Notes under the pieces: generated by a model
What the model was told of the DNA's origin: nothing
The model's database searches: none
What the model saw: the letters and a program-made list of their open reading frames with translations, nothing else
Program-made: the position numbers and the translations under genes
Part shown: positions 54,261 through 63,348 of the stretch, piece by piece
Layout: every line of letters starts with the position of its first letter
Position numbering within the stretch: position 1 is the first letter of the stretch
Assembly: GCF_014779655.1 (NCBI RefSeq)
Contig: NZ_JACXYX010000008.1
Location: 62,001-126,000 of the forward strand
Direction of reading: 5' to 3'
Origin: Nocardioides ganghwensis
GTDB lineage: Bacteria; Actinomycetota; Actinomycetes; Propionibacteriales; Nocardioidaceae
Length of the DNA: 64,000 nucleotides

Positions 54261-54887
54261 GTGGACGACCCGGGCACCTTCTCGAGCGAGCTGGTGCTGC
54301 GTGCCGGCTGGTGGCGGCAGTTCGTGCAGGAGGCCGTCGCGGTGGCCTGGTCGGCCGGCACCGTCGTGGCGAGCTGGATCGTCTGGGCGCGGTGGGAGCG
54401 TGCCGTGGAGCTCCTGGTGATCGCTGTCCTGCTGAGCGCATGGTGCCTGTACGCCGGCGCGAGCTGGGTGCGACGGGGCCTGCGGCGGCTGCGGCTGTTC
54501 CGCAGCGGGATCCCCACGCTCGTGCTCGACGACCTGGGCGCGCGGGTGCGTCACCCGTTCGGCAACCTGGATGGCGCGTACCTGGCATGGACCGAGTGCG
54601 CTGCCGTCGTGGTGAGCCGGCCCCCGACGGCCGGGCGGGTGCCCGACTCCTTCCGCGCGTACGTCGAGCTCGTGCCGCTCGCACCCGACCGGGTAGAGGG
54701 CACTCCGTCGCGAGCGGACCAGCGGACCGGGATCCTCGACCGATCACCCGCGGACGTGCGGATGGTGTGGCTGGAGCTCACCGGCGTGGGACGCACCGCC
54801 GCCGAGGCCGCGGAGTGGATCCGCGCGCGGCGTCCCGGCCTCACCGTCGTCGACTCGCTCGGCGGTCAGTCCGCGAGGACGGAGTAG
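54261..54887 (+). CDS. Membrane protein, Rv2091c-like position
   Basis: 208 aa from GTG 54261. Two hydrophobic segments (AVAVAWSAGTVVASWIVWA and VELLVIAVLLSAWCLYAGASWV) precede a cytoplasmic PH-like tail (PTLVLDDLGARVRHPFGNLDG, ADVRMVWLELTGVG). It lies divergent to the exonuclease and convergent to helY, with a 22-base 3' overlap. No specific function is recognised. Confidence 0.7.
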   Translation: MDDPGTFSSELVLRAGWWRQFVQEAVAVAWSAGTVVASWIVWARWERAVELLVIAVLLSAWCLYAGASWVRRGLRRLRLFRSGIPTLVLDDLGARVRHPFGNLDGAYLAWTECAAVVVSRPPTAGRVPDSFRAYVELVPLAPDRVEGTPSRADQRTGILDRSPADVRMVWLELTGVGRTAAEAAEWIRARRPGLTVVDSLGGQSARTE

Positions 54888-57670
54888 GCGATCACGCCGC
54901 GCTTGAGCAGCCTGGCCGTGGTGCGCGCGGTGTCGCGCAGCTCCCTGTCCCCGGCCGCGTCCGCCACCTGGCCGCACAGGTCGAGCAGCTGCTTCATCCA
55001 GCGGACGAAGTCGCCGGCGGAGAGCCCGGTGACCATCAGGACGTCGTCGAGGTCGTCGCCCTCGGCCCACCGCCAGGCCGCCCAGGCGAACCCGAGGTCG
55101 GGCTCGCGGAGGAAGTCGAGCTTGTGGTCGTGCTCGAGTGCGTCGAGCTGCCCCCACAGCCGGACCAGCTCGCCCAGCACCGGGCGGACCCGGCCGCCCG
55201 GCATCTTGGGTGACGACGCGTCGTCGGCGCGCCGCGCCTCGAAGACGAGCGCGGAGAGCACGGCCGCGAGCTCCGAGGGCGCCAGCTCGTCGAAGAGCCC
55301 GGCCCGGATCGCCTCGGCGGCGACGAGGTCCATGTCGGTGTAGATGCGCCGCAGGTGCGAGCCCTTCTCGGTGACCGTGTCGCCCTCGAGGTAGTCGAGC
55401 GCGGTGAGCACGTCACAGACCCGGTCGAAGGTGCGCGCCACCGTGTTGGTGCGGTTCTCGACGCGCCGCTTGAGCGTCTCGGTGTCGCGCTGGAGCTTGA
55501 AGTAGCGCTCGGCCCAGCGGGCGTGGTCCTCGCGCTCGGGGCACTGGTGGCAGGGGTGGGCCTTGAGGTCGGCGCGGAGCCGTCCGATCTCGCGGTCGAT
55601 GGGGCTGTCGCTGAAGGACTCCCGCTGCTTCGTGCGCCGGGGGTCGGGCGCGTCGAACGAGTCGGCCCGCGACCGGAGGGCGTTGGCGAGCTCGCGCCTC
55701 TGCCCGGGGTTGCGGCCGTTGAACGACTTGGGGATCCGCAGCCGTCCGATCGACTCGACGGGGACCGGGAAGTCCATCATCGCGAGGCGGCGCGCCTGGC
55801 GGTCCGCGGTGACGACGTAGGGCCGCGGCTCGTCGCCCGACGTGCCCGGGTCGATGACCACGGCGAGGCCGCTGAACTTCCCCGCCGGCACCAGGATGAC
55901 GTCGCCCGGACGCAGCCTGCCCAGGGAGGCGGCGGCCTCGCCCCGCCGGTCCTGGCGTCGCTCGCGCGCGGCGCCCTTCTCCAGGTCGGAGATGCGGCGC
56001 CGCAGGTCGGCGTACTCCATGAAGTCGCCGACGTGGCACGTCGCCGCCTCCCGGTAGCCCTCGAGCGCCTCCTCGGCCTTGTGCACCTGGCGGGCGAGCC
56101 CGACGACGGCCTTGTCGGCCTGGAACTGGGCGAAGGACTGCTCCAGCAGCTCGCGCGAGCGGGCCCGGCCGAACTGGTGCACGAGGTTGACGGCCATGTT
56201 GTAGGACGGCCGGAAGGACGAGCGGAGCGGATAGGTGCGCGTCGAGGCGAGGCCGGCGACCTCGCGGGGGTTCATCCCGGGCTGGTAGAGCACGACGCCG
56301 TGGCCCTCGATGTCGAGGCCGCGGCGTCCGGCCCGACCGGTCAGCTGGGTGTACTCCCCCGGCGTCAGGTCGGCATGGGTCTCGCCGTTCCACTTCGACA
56401 GCTTCTCGATGACGACCGTGCGGGCGGGCATGTTGATGCCGAGCGCGAGGGTCTCGGTGGCGAAGACGACCTTGACCAGCCCCTCCTGGAAGAGCTCCTC
56501 GACCACCTGCTTGAACGCCGGGAGCAGGCCGGCGTGGTGGGCGGCGATGCCGCGGGTGAGCCCGTCGAGGAACTCGTGGTAGCCGAGGACGTGCAGGTCC
56601 TCCTCGGGCAGCGTCCGCGAGGCCTCCTCGACGCGGGCGAAGATCTCGTCGCGCTCGGCGGCCGTGGTCAGGCGGGTGTTGGCCTGGACGAGCTGGGTGA
56701 CCGCGGCGTCGCAGCCGGCCCGGCTGAAGATGAAGACGATGGCGGGCAGGAGGCCCTCGCGGTCGAGGCGGTCGACGACCTCGACGCGGCTCGGGATCCA
56801 CACGCGGCGCCCGTTGCCGACGGCGCGGGGGTTCTTGGACGAGCCCGGCTTGCCCTTGCGGGGCGAGCGCCGGTCGCGCATCAGGCGCGAGCTGGCCCAG
56901 TCGTCGCGGGCGATGCGGGTCAGCTCGTCGTTGACCGGCGCTCCCTCCTTGACGAAGCCCGCGCTCGCGTCGACGTCGGAGGAGGCGAAGAGGTCGAGCA
57001 GGCGCCGGCCCACCATGACGTGCTGGAACAGCGGGACGGGACGCTTCTCCTCGAGGATCGTGGTGGTCTCCCCCCGCACCGTGGCCAGCCACTCGCCGAA
57101 CTCCTCGGCGTTGGACACCGTCGCCGACAGCGACACCAGCGTGACGGACTCCGGCAGGTGGATGATCACCTCCTCCCAGACCGCGCCGCGCATCCGGTCG
57201 GCGAGGTAGTGGACCTCGTCCATCACCACGTAGCCGAGGCCGAGAAGCGTGCGGGAGCCGGCGTAGAGCATGTTGCGCAGCACCTCGGTGGTCATCACCA
57301 CCACCGGGGCCTCGCCGTTGACGACGTTGTCGCCGGTGAGCAGGCCGACGTTGTCGGCGCCGTAGCGCCTCACCAGGTCGTGGTACTTCTGGTTGGACAG
57401 CGCCTTGATCGGGGTCGTGTAGAACGCCTTGCGCCCGGTCTGCAGCGCCAGGTGGATGGCGAACTCGCCGACGATGGTCTTGCCGGAGCCGGTCGGAGCG
57501 GCGACGAGGACCCCGCGACCGTCCTCGATCTCGCGGCAGGCGCGGACCTGGAAGTCGTCGAGCTCGAAGCCGTAGAGCCCGGCGAAGTCCTTGAGCATCG
57601 GGTAGGGCTTGTCGCGCTGGAACGACGCGTAGCGCTCGGCCGGCGACAGCTCCTCGTCAGGGCTGCTCAT
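54866..57670 (-). CDS. helY: DEAD/DEAH-box RNA helicase HelY
   Basis: 934 aa from ATG 57670, overlapping the kinase stop by ATGA. Ski2-like superfamily 2 helicase: Walker A APTGSGKT (58-65), VVMDEVHYL (about residue 150), SLSATVSNAEEF, and QLTGRAGRRGLDIEG. The C-terminal half contains the rRNA-processing Ski2 extension (RPYVVTADRQARRLAMMDFP, HPCHQCPEREDHARW). It resembles mycobacterial HelY (Rv2092c, 906 aa). The position next to tat and paf genes agrees. Confidence 0.94.
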   Translation of the reverse strand: MSSPDEELSPAERYASFQRDKPYPMLKDFAGLYGFELDDFQVRACREIEDGRGVLVAAPTGSGKTIVGEFAIHLALQTGRKAFYTTPIKALSNQKYHDLVRRYGADNVGLLTGDNVVNGEAPVVVMTTEVLRNMLYAGSRTLLGLGYVVMDEVHYLADRMRGAVWEEVIIHLPESVTLVSLSATVSNAEEFGEWLATVRGETTTILEEKRPVPLFQHVMVGRRLLDLFASSDVDASAGFVKEGAPVNDELTRIARDDWASSRLMRDRRSPRKGKPGSSKNPRAVGNGRRVWIPSRVEVVDRLDREGLLPAIVFIFSRAGCDAAVTQLVQANTRLTTAAERDEIFARVEEASRTLPEEDLHVLGYHEFLDGLTRGIAAHHAGLLPAFKQVVEELFQEGLVKVVFATETLALGINMPARTVVIEKLSKWNGETHADLTPGEYTQLTGRAGRRGLDIEGHGVVLYQPGMNPREVAGLASTRTYPLRSSFRPSYNMAVNLVHQFGRARSRELLEQSFAQFQADKAVVGLARQVHKAEEALEGYREAATCHVGDFMEYADLRRRISDLEKGAARERRQDRRGEAAASLGRLRPGDVILVPAGKFSGLAVVIDPGTSGDEPRPYVVTADRQARRLAMMDFPVPVESIGRLRIPKSFNGRNPGQRRELANALRSRADSFDAPDPRRTKQRESFSDSPIDREIGRLRADLKAHPCHQCPEREDHARWAERYFKLQRDTETLKRRVENRTNTVARTFDRVCDVLTALDYLEGDTVTEKGSHLRRIYTDMDLVAAEAIRAGLFDELAPSELAAVLSALVFEARRADDASSPKMPGGRVRPVLGELVRLWGQLDALEHDHKLDFLREPDLGFAWAAWRWAEGDDLDDVLMVTGLSAGDFVRWMKQLLDLCGQVADAAGDRELRDTARTTARLLKRGVIAYSVLAD

Positions 57671-58584
57671 GCGATCACCTCCAGGGCTCCGGGGACGCAC
57701 TCCACGGTGAGCGGCAGCGGGCCGAAGCGCTCGCCGTCGGCGTACGCCACGATGCCGGGCGCTGCGATCGTCACCGATCGCACCCGCCGGTGGACGTACT
57801 CCTGGACACCGTCGATGCGGCCGGTGAAGAGCCGTGGGTAGGAGCGCACCAGCTTGGGCTTGGTCATCCGGGTGATGACCACGACGTCGAGCAGACCGTC
57901 GTCGAGCAGGGCGCCCTCGGTGATCCGCAGGCCGCCGCCGAACGAGGGGCCGTTGCCGACCGCGACGAGCATCGCCTCGTGCTCGATCGTCTCGGACCCG
58001 GACCCGCTGTCGAGCTGCAGGGTGTAGTGGATGGGGCGGAACGTGCGCAGCTCGGCGAGCGTGGCGAGGTTGTAGCGCATCTGGCCGCGCGGCCAGGTCA
58101 TCGCGTTGGCGCGCTCGTTGACGATGGCGTCGAAGCCGGCGGCGAGGACCGTGACGAACCACCGGTCGCCGCTGCGGGCGAGGTCGATCGTACGCCGGCG
58201 CGAGGCGATGATGCGGTCCGCGGCGGCGACGGGGTCGGTGCGCGGGAGGCCGAGGTAGCGGGCGACGTCGTTGCCGGTGCCGCTGGGGATGAGGCCGAGC
58301 GGCACACCGGTGCCGGCGACCGCCTGCACGCCGAGGTGGACCAGGCCGTCCCCGCCACACACCACCAGCGCCTCCACGCCGTCGGCGACGCAGGCGCGGG
58401 CGAGGTCGGCGGCCTCGTCGGCGTCGCGACCCTCGAGGTTGCGCACCACGAACCCGCTCTCGCGGAGCCTCAGCAGTGCCGCGTCGCGGTGCCGGGCCCC
58501 CTTGCCCCTGCCTGCCGTCGGGTTGGTCAGCAGTGCGATCTCTCGCCCACGCACAGGGTGGTCGGGCGCAGCCGGGTGGTGCAT
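57667..58584 (-). CDS. Diacylglycerol/lipid kinase (DAGK catalytic domain)
   Basis: 305 aa. Signatures are LTNPTAGRGKG, VVCGGDGLVHLG (GGDG) and IPSGTGNDVARYLGLP. It phosphorylates diacylglycerol or a related lipid. Family members in actinobacteria are annotated DagK or YegS-like. ATG 58584. It is between the tat genes and helY, where mycobacteria have none, so it is an inserted gene in this conserved block. Confidence 0.92.
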   Translation of the reverse strand: MHHPAAPDHPVRGREIALLTNPTAGRGKGARHRDAALLRLRESGFVVRNLEGRDADEAADLARACVADGVEALVVCGGDGLVHLGVQAVAGTGVPLGLIPSGTGNDVARYLGLPRTDPVAAADRIIASRRRTIDLARSGDRWFVTVLAAGFDAIVNERANAMTWPRGQMRYNLATLAELRTFRPIHYTLQLDSGSGSETIEHEAMLVAVGNGPSFGGGLRITEGALLDDGLLDVVVITRMTKPKLVRSYPRLFTGRIDGVQEYVHRRVRSVTIAAPGIVAYADGERFGPLPLTVECVPGALEVIA

Positions 58585-58647
58585 GGCGCGACCCTATCCC
58601 CCGGCACCGACCGCGCCCCGGCGACCGGCCGCCCTCGGCGGTTCGGG

Positions 58648-59043
58648 TCAGCCCAGCCGCAGCAGCGCGGCGTAGCGCTCGGCACGGGCGCCCACCGCGC
58701 GGGCGAGACGTCCCAGCGCGTCGAGGACGAGCTCGGGGCCGAACCGCGTGCCCGGGACCGCCAGGACGAGGCGGGAGTCGAGCTCACCGACCACGACCTG
58801 CCCGTGCCGCCACGCCTGGTGGACCCGCAGGCGGGTCTCGTCGTCGACGACGGGGGCGGGATAGGCGTCGTCGACGGCGAGGAGGTCGCACTCGATCGTC
58901 AGGTCGGCGTCGGGGTCGGCCGTCAGGCGTCCGCGCACCAGGTGGCCGGTGCTCAGGCCGGCGTCCGCCCGCCAGACGACGTCGTGGGTGCCGAGCCACT
59001 CAGGCAGGTCGAACGGATCGACGTCGATGATCGCAGCCTGCAT
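58648..59043 (-). CDS. Hypothetical protein
   Basis: 131 aa. Contains IIDVDPFDLPEWLGTHDVVW, GHLVRGRLTADPDADLTIECDLLAVDDAYPAP and VVGELDSRLVLAVPGTRFGPELVLDAL. It looks like a soluble alpha/beta protein with an acidic bias and no signal peptide. Codon use matches neighbours. It may be part of the tat-helY operon (46 bases from tatC, 63 from the kinase). No family is recognised. Confidence 0.7.
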   Translation of the reverse strand: MQAAIIDVDPFDLPEWLGTHDVVWRADAGLSTGHLVRGRLTADPDADLTIECDLLAVDDAYPAPVVDDETRLRVHQAWRHGQVVVGELDSRLVLAVPGTRFGPELVLDALGRLARAVGARAERYAALLRLG

Positions 59044-59089
59044 GGGTCCACCCTGTCAGACCGGCGTCGACGGTCAGGCGCGGAGGCGC

Positions 59090-59926
59090 TCAGATGGAGG
59101 ACAGCTCGTCGGGGCTCAGGCCGGCGTTGGGGTTGCGCCGCGCTCGACGCCGGTCGTTGAACCGCGCGATCGCCTCGGAGGCGAAGAACAGCAGCACCAT
59201 CGGCACCGCCATGAGGGTCATGGTGAAGGGGTCGGCCGAGGGCGTGGCCACGGCGGCGAAGATGAAGGTGCCGATGACGATCCACGGCCGGTAGGCCTTC
59301 AGCGAGGCGCCCTTGACGACGCCCGCGAAGTTGAGCAGGACGACGAACACGGGGATGTTGAAGGCCAGGCCGAACACGAACAGGGTCCGCGTGAAGAACT
59401 GCAGGTAGTCGTTGAAGTCGATGAGGTTGGTGACCCCGTCGGGGTTGAACCCGATCAGGACCTCCAGTGCGACCGGCAGCGTGAGGTAGCCGAGGGCGAT
59501 GCCGGCGAGGAACAGCGGCCCGGCGACGGCGACGAAGATCCGGCTCATCTTCCGCTCCTGGGCGTAGAGCCCGGGCAGCACGAAGGCCCAGATCTGGTAG
59601 AGCCAGTAGGGCGCCGTGACGATCGCGGCCGCGAAGCCGCACAGCGTCAGCCAGAGCAGCAGGCCGGCCCCGGCACCACTGGTCGTGGCGGTGGTGGTGC
59701 CCTCGGGCAGCTTGGCCCGCGCGTCGTCGTACGGACCGTAGACGAGGTCCAGCAGCGCGTGCCGGAAGACGAGTGCGACCGCCAGGGCGATCACGAACAC
59801 CAGCAGGCAGCGCAGCAGTCGCGCGCGGAACTCGCGGAAGTGGTCCGCGAGGGCCATCCGTCCGTCGGGGCCGACGACATCAGGCGACGGCCCCTTGAAC
59901 AGGCCGACGAGACCGGCGATCCTCAC
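59090..59926 (-). CDS. tatC: Sec-independent translocase protein TatC
   Basis: 278 aa from GTG 59926. Six membrane segments; MALADHFREFRARLLRC is the TatC motif, and IWAFVLPGLYAQERK and FNDYLQFFTRTLFVFGLAFNIP are conserved loops. It forms the twin-arginine receptor with TatA. The start MRIAGLVGLFKG resembles the mycobacterial start. It follows tatA by 19 bases, upstream of the dagK-helY genes. Confidence 0.95.
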   Translation of the reverse strand: MRIAGLVGLFKGPSPDVVGPDGRMALADHFREFRARLLRCLLVFVIALAVALVFRHALLDLVYGPYDDARAKLPEGTTTATTSGAGAGLLLWLTLCGFAAAIVTAPYWLYQIWAFVLPGLYAQERKMSRIFVAVAGPLFLAGIALGYLTLPVALEVLIGFNPDGVTNLIDFNDYLQFFTRTLFVFGLAFNIPVFVVLLNFAGVVKGASLKAYRPWIVIGTFIFAAVATPSADPFTMTLMAVPMVLLFFASEAIARFNDRRRARRNPNAGLSPDELSSI

Positions 59927-59945
59927 GCTCGTCGCGGCTGTCGGA

Positions 59946-60230
59946 TCAGGCGGTGGTGTCGTCGCGACGCTCGCGGAGCACCTCGCCCGAGGTGTCGCTG
60001 CGGGCGTCGCCGGCAGCCTGCTCCCGAGTCTCGATCTCGCGCTGCTCCGGGGTCTTCTGGTCGTCGTCCTCGTCGCGCAGGCCCTTGGTCTCCGTCTTGA
60101 AGATGCGCAGCGCCTGGCCCGAGCTGCGGGCGAGGTCGGGGAGCTTGGCGGCACCGAACACGAGCACGACGATCGCCAGGATCACCAGCCACTCGAGACC
60201 CTGCGGCATGCCGATCATGGGATTGAACAT
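59946..60230 (-). CDS. tatA: Sec-independent translocase protein TatA
   Basis: 94 aa from ATG 60230, with GGAG about 8 bases upstream. One N-terminal membrane helix ([21 protein letters not shown]), an amphipathic helix ([24 protein letters not shown]) and a charged tail ([13 protein letters not shown]). TatA oligomerises to form the translocation pore. tatB and other tat genes are not in the window. Confidence 0.95.
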   Translation of the reverse strand: MFNPMIGMPQGLEWLVILAIVVLVFGAAKLPDLARSSGQALRIFKTETKGLRDEDDDQKTPEQREIETREQAAGDARSDTSGEVLRERRDDTTA

Positions 60231-60283
60231 GGGCGTCACTCCGTCATTCCTGGGGGTTGGGGTGGGCGGTGCTTCGGTGGTCG

Positions 60284-61273
60284 CTACGAGTCTACGCCGT
60301 CGTCGTCGTAGCGGCTGAGCGCCGCGCGTGCGGCGGCCGTGAAGGACTCGGCGTACGCGTCGGGCGCCAGCAGCGTGGCGTGCGGGGCCAGGCGCAGCAG
60401 GAGCGAGGTCACCCACTCCTCGCTGGCCACCTCGAGGTCGACGTCGACGGTGTCGTCGGGGCCGGGACGCTGGCCGGTGACCGGGTAGTACTCGACGACC
60501 CAGCGCGCCGGCGGCGCGAGCCGGAGCGTGACCGTGGTGGTCTCCGCGTCGGTGAACCACCCGCCCGTGAGGTCGCGGGCCCTGGCGCCGGGGTCGGCGA
60601 CCGGGGTGTCCAGCTCCGTGGCGGCGAGGATGCGGTCCACCCGGAACGCGCGGTCGCCACCGGCCGTGTGGCACCAGGCGTCGAGGTAGAGCAGGTCCTC
60701 GACCCGGGCCAGTCCGCGCGGGTCGACGACCCGCGTCGACTGCCGGTCGCGCGAAGGGACGTGGTAGGTGATCTCGACCTGGTGGCCGTGCGCGATCGCC
60801 GACTCGAGCACCGGCACGACGGCGCTGGTCTCGAGCGGGGTCGGAGTCACGTGCAGGCGCAGGAGCTCCTCACCGTCCTGCCCGGCGGCCTCCTCGAGCT
60901 TGGCCAGCGTGCGCGCGATGACCTCGCGGGCCTCGGCCGGGGCGGTGTCGACCATCGTGCGGAGCGCCACGACCAGCGCCGTCGCCTCGGCCGGCGAGAA
61001 GCGTACGGGGCGCGCGAGGTAGTCGGCGTTGTCGACCCGGATGACGCGGTCGCCCTCCAGCGCATCGAGGTCAACCTCGATGAGGTCGCCGGGCAGGCCC
61101 GGGGAGAGCCCCGTCATGAAGAGCAGCCGGAGGTCCCGCTCGATCTGCTCGGCGTCGGTGTCGAAGTGGGCCGCCGCGTCGTCGAGACGCACCTCCCCGC
61201 GCGCGAGGAGGTAGGGCACGAGCGCGAGCAGGCGAGCGACCTGGTCGGGGGCGGTGTCGGCCTGGTTGGTCAT
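60284..61273 (-). CDS. pafC: WYL-domain transcriptional regulator PafC
   Basis: 329 aa from ATG 61273, overlapping pafB by ATGA. An N-terminal winged helix ([21 protein letters not shown]) precedes a WYL domain (about 145-260, [44 protein letters not shown]) and the WCX extension. PafBC is the LexA-independent DNA-damage-response activator of actinobacteria; PafC needs PafB. Confidence 0.93.
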   Translation of the reverse strand: MTNQADTAPDQVARLLALVPYLLARGEVRLDDAAAHFDTDAEQIERDLRLLFMTGLSPGLPGDLIEVDLDALEGDRVIRVDNADYLARPVRFSPAEATALVVALRTMVDTAPAEAREVIARTLAKLEEAAGQDGEELLRLHVTPTPLETSAVVPVLESAIAHGHQVEITYHVPSRDRQSTRVVDPRGLARVEDLLYLDAWCHTAGGDRAFRVDRILAATELDTPVADPGARARDLTGGWFTDAETTTVTLRLAPPARWVVEYYPVTGQRPGPDDTVDVDLEVASEEWVTSLLLRLAPHATLLAPDAYAESFTAAARAALSRYDDDGVDS

Positions 61274-62253
61274 CGGTCCTCCCCCGCCGCGGCGACGACG
61301 GCGCGCAGCCGGGCCACCACGTCGTCGCGCAGGGACTCGGGAGCCTCGACCACGACGTCGGGGCCGTAGGTCAGGACCTCGTCGGAGAGCTCGTGGACGG
61401 TGCCCTCGACCACGACGGCGTCCCAGCCGGGGCGCTCCGCGATCGGGGCGACGGACTCGGCCCTGCGCCGCAGGCCGATGCCGGTGCCCTGGCGGACCCG
61501 GACCCGGGCGCGTACGGACGGGAACGACGGCGAGAGCCGCCGGGCGACGGCACGCACGTCCGTGCCGGGCGGCACGTCGTACGCCCCGGAGCGGCCCGTG
61601 GCGCGCACCGGTCCGACGATGCGGGACAGGCGGAAGACGCGCTCCGCCCCGCGGTCGACGTCGAGGCCGACGACGTACCAGCGTCCCGACGAGCGGGCCA
61701 GCCCCCACGGTTGCAGCCGGCGGGTGGTGGGCGCCGTCTCGTCGGCCCGCTGGTAGGGGAAGCTGACCTGGCGCCGCTTGCCGACGGCGTCCCAGAGCGG
61801 CTCGAAGGCCGGCTCGTCGGCGGTGATCGCCGGAGCCACGACCTCCAGGCGGGACGGGTCGATCTCGACCCCTTGGCCCTTGAGCTTGGCCAGCGCGCGT
61901 CCCGTCGCCTTCGCGAGCGTGGCGTGCTGCCAGACCTGCGCGGCGAGGCCCAGCACCGCGGCCTCGTCGGACTCGAAGCGGATCTCGGGCAGCGAGGTCT
62001 GCTCGGTGGGGATGCGGTAGCCGATCTCGTCGTCGAAGAACGCGTCGGCGCTGCCGACCTCGATCACGGCGCCGATCTGGCGCAGCGCGTCCTTGTCGCG
62101 CTCGAAGGCGCGCTCGAACGCCTCGTCACCCGCAGGTCCGCGGGCGTGCTCGGGATAGCACGCCTCGCGGATCGCGTCCTTGCCGATGAAGCGCTTCGCG
62201 CCGAGCAGCAGGATGTGCAGGTTCATCAGCCGCTCTGCCCGTGGCTGGACCAT
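61270..62253 (-). CDS. pafB: WYL-domain transcriptional regulator PafB
   Basis: 327 aa. Winged helix at about 1-75 (ERLMNLHILLLGAKRFIGKDAI, DKDALRQIGAVIEV), WYL domain at about 170-245 (VSFPYQRADETAPTTRRLQPWGLARSSGR, with YVVGLDVDRGAERVFRLSRI) and the WCX C-terminus. It forms the heterodimeric DNA-damage activator with PafC and lies downstream of pafA, as in mycobacteria. Confidence 0.94.
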   Translation of the reverse strand: MVQPRAERLMNLHILLLGAKRFIGKDAIREACYPEHARGPAGDEAFERAFERDKDALRQIGAVIEVGSADAFFDDEIGYRIPTEQTSLPEIRFESDEAAVLGLAAQVWQHATLAKATGRALAKLKGQGVEIDPSRLEVVAPAITADEPAFEPLWDAVGKRRQVSFPYQRADETAPTTRRLQPWGLARSSGRWYVVGLDVDRGAERVFRLSRIVGPVRATGRSGAYDVPPGTDVRAVARRLSPSFPSVRARVRVRQGTGIGLRRRAESVAPIAERPGWDAVVVEGTVHELSDEVLTYGPDVVVEAPESLRDDVVARLRAVVAAAGEDR

Positions 62254-62294
62254 GCGCTCTCCCCTGCCTCTCCCCGTGCGTCCGACCGGTCAGC

Positions 62295-63248
62295 TCACTT
62301 GGCGCCGAGGATGTCGACGACGAAGAACAGCGTGTCGGTGCCCTTGATGCCGGCCTGCTCGTTGCCCTGCTTGCCGTAGCCGTCGGCCGGCGGGATCTCG
62401 AGGATCACCCGCGAGCCGACCGTACGCCCGACCAGGCGCTCGTCCCAGCCCGTGATGACCTGGCCCACACCGATCGGGAACTCGGCGGGCTCACCGCTGT
62501 AGGACTCGTCGAACGGCTCGTCGGCCTTGTAGACCTGGCCGAGGTAGTCGACCGTGAGGGTCTGGCCGGACTTCACCTTGGCGCCGTCGCCCTTGACCAG
62601 GGTGGTGGCGATCAGCTTGCCGGTCGGCTCGTGGGCGGTGCTGAAGTCGAGGCCGGTGATGACACCGTCCTCCTCGATGAGGGTGGGCGCCCAGCCCGCG
62701 GGCTTCTTCTCCTCGCCCTGCGGACCGTCGAGCGGCGGCACGGTCTCGGCGGTGCCCATGATGTCGATGATGAACAGCACCGCGTCCTTGTTGCCGATGC
62801 CGATGCTGGGGTTGCCCTGCTCGCCGTAGGCGTCCTCCGCGGACGTCAGGACGACGACGCGCTCGCCGACCTTGTGGTCGACCAGCGAGTCGCGGATCGG
62901 GGCCAGCGTCTCGTCCGTGACCTCGATCGACTCGGGCGCGCCGTCGAAGGTGCTGGTCGCCTCCTCCTGGGTGAACCCGTTGCCGATCCAGAGGTGCGCG
63001 GAGACGGTGTCGCCGTCGGCGACGGTCTCGCCGTCGCCTTCGATGAGGACCTCGGTCTCCTCCTCGGACCCGTCGAGGCGACCGTCGAAGGTGACCTTGG
63101 GCTCCTCGCCCTGCTTGCCATCGATGGTGACCGAGCTGAGCGGCGCGCCGCCCTCGTCGGCGTCGCTGGATTCGGAGCCGCACGCGGCGAGTCCGAGCAT
63201 GCTGAGGGCGAGGACACCGCTGAGGGCAGCGGAACGTACACGAGACAC
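62295..63248 (-). CDS. FKBP-type peptidyl-prolyl isomerase lipoprotein, two FKBP domains
   Basis: 317 aa from GTG 63248 with AAGGTG 5 bases upstream. A lipoprotein signal ends at LGLAAC (C22). Two FKBP units follow: about residues 80-190 (ASVSSAHLWIGN-like text, EVTDETLAPIRDSLVDHKVGERVVV, GYGEQGNPSIGIGNKDAVLF) and about 215-317 (KVKSGQTLTVDYLGQVYK, FPIGVGQVITGWDERLVGRTVGSRV, PPADGYGKQGNEQAGI). It acts on proline bonds of exported proteins. It is an insertion between pafA and pafB compared with mycobacteria. Confidence 0.92.
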   Translation of the reverse strand: MSRVRSAALSGVLALSMLGLAACGSESSDADEGGAPLSSVTIDGKQGEEPKVTFDGRLDGSEEETEVLIEGDGETVADGDTVSAHLWIGNGFTQEEATSTFDGAPESIEVTDETLAPIRDSLVDHKVGERVVVLTSAEDAYGEQGNPSIGIGNKDAVLFIIDIMGTAETVPPLDGPQGEEKKPAGWAPTLIEEDGVITGLDFSTAHEPTGKLIATTLVKGDGAKVKSGQTLTVDYLGQVYKADEPFDESYSGEPAEFPIGVGQVITGWDERLVGRTVGSRVILEIPPADGYGKQGNEQAGIKGTDTLFFVVDILGAK

Positions 63249-63348
63249 TGGTTCACCTTGTTCGATCGGTCGGCGTTGCCCGGTCACCCTATCCAGCAAC
63301 CCCCACCCGTCCGGGCACGACACCGGCTGACGAGGGACCCGGCGCGGC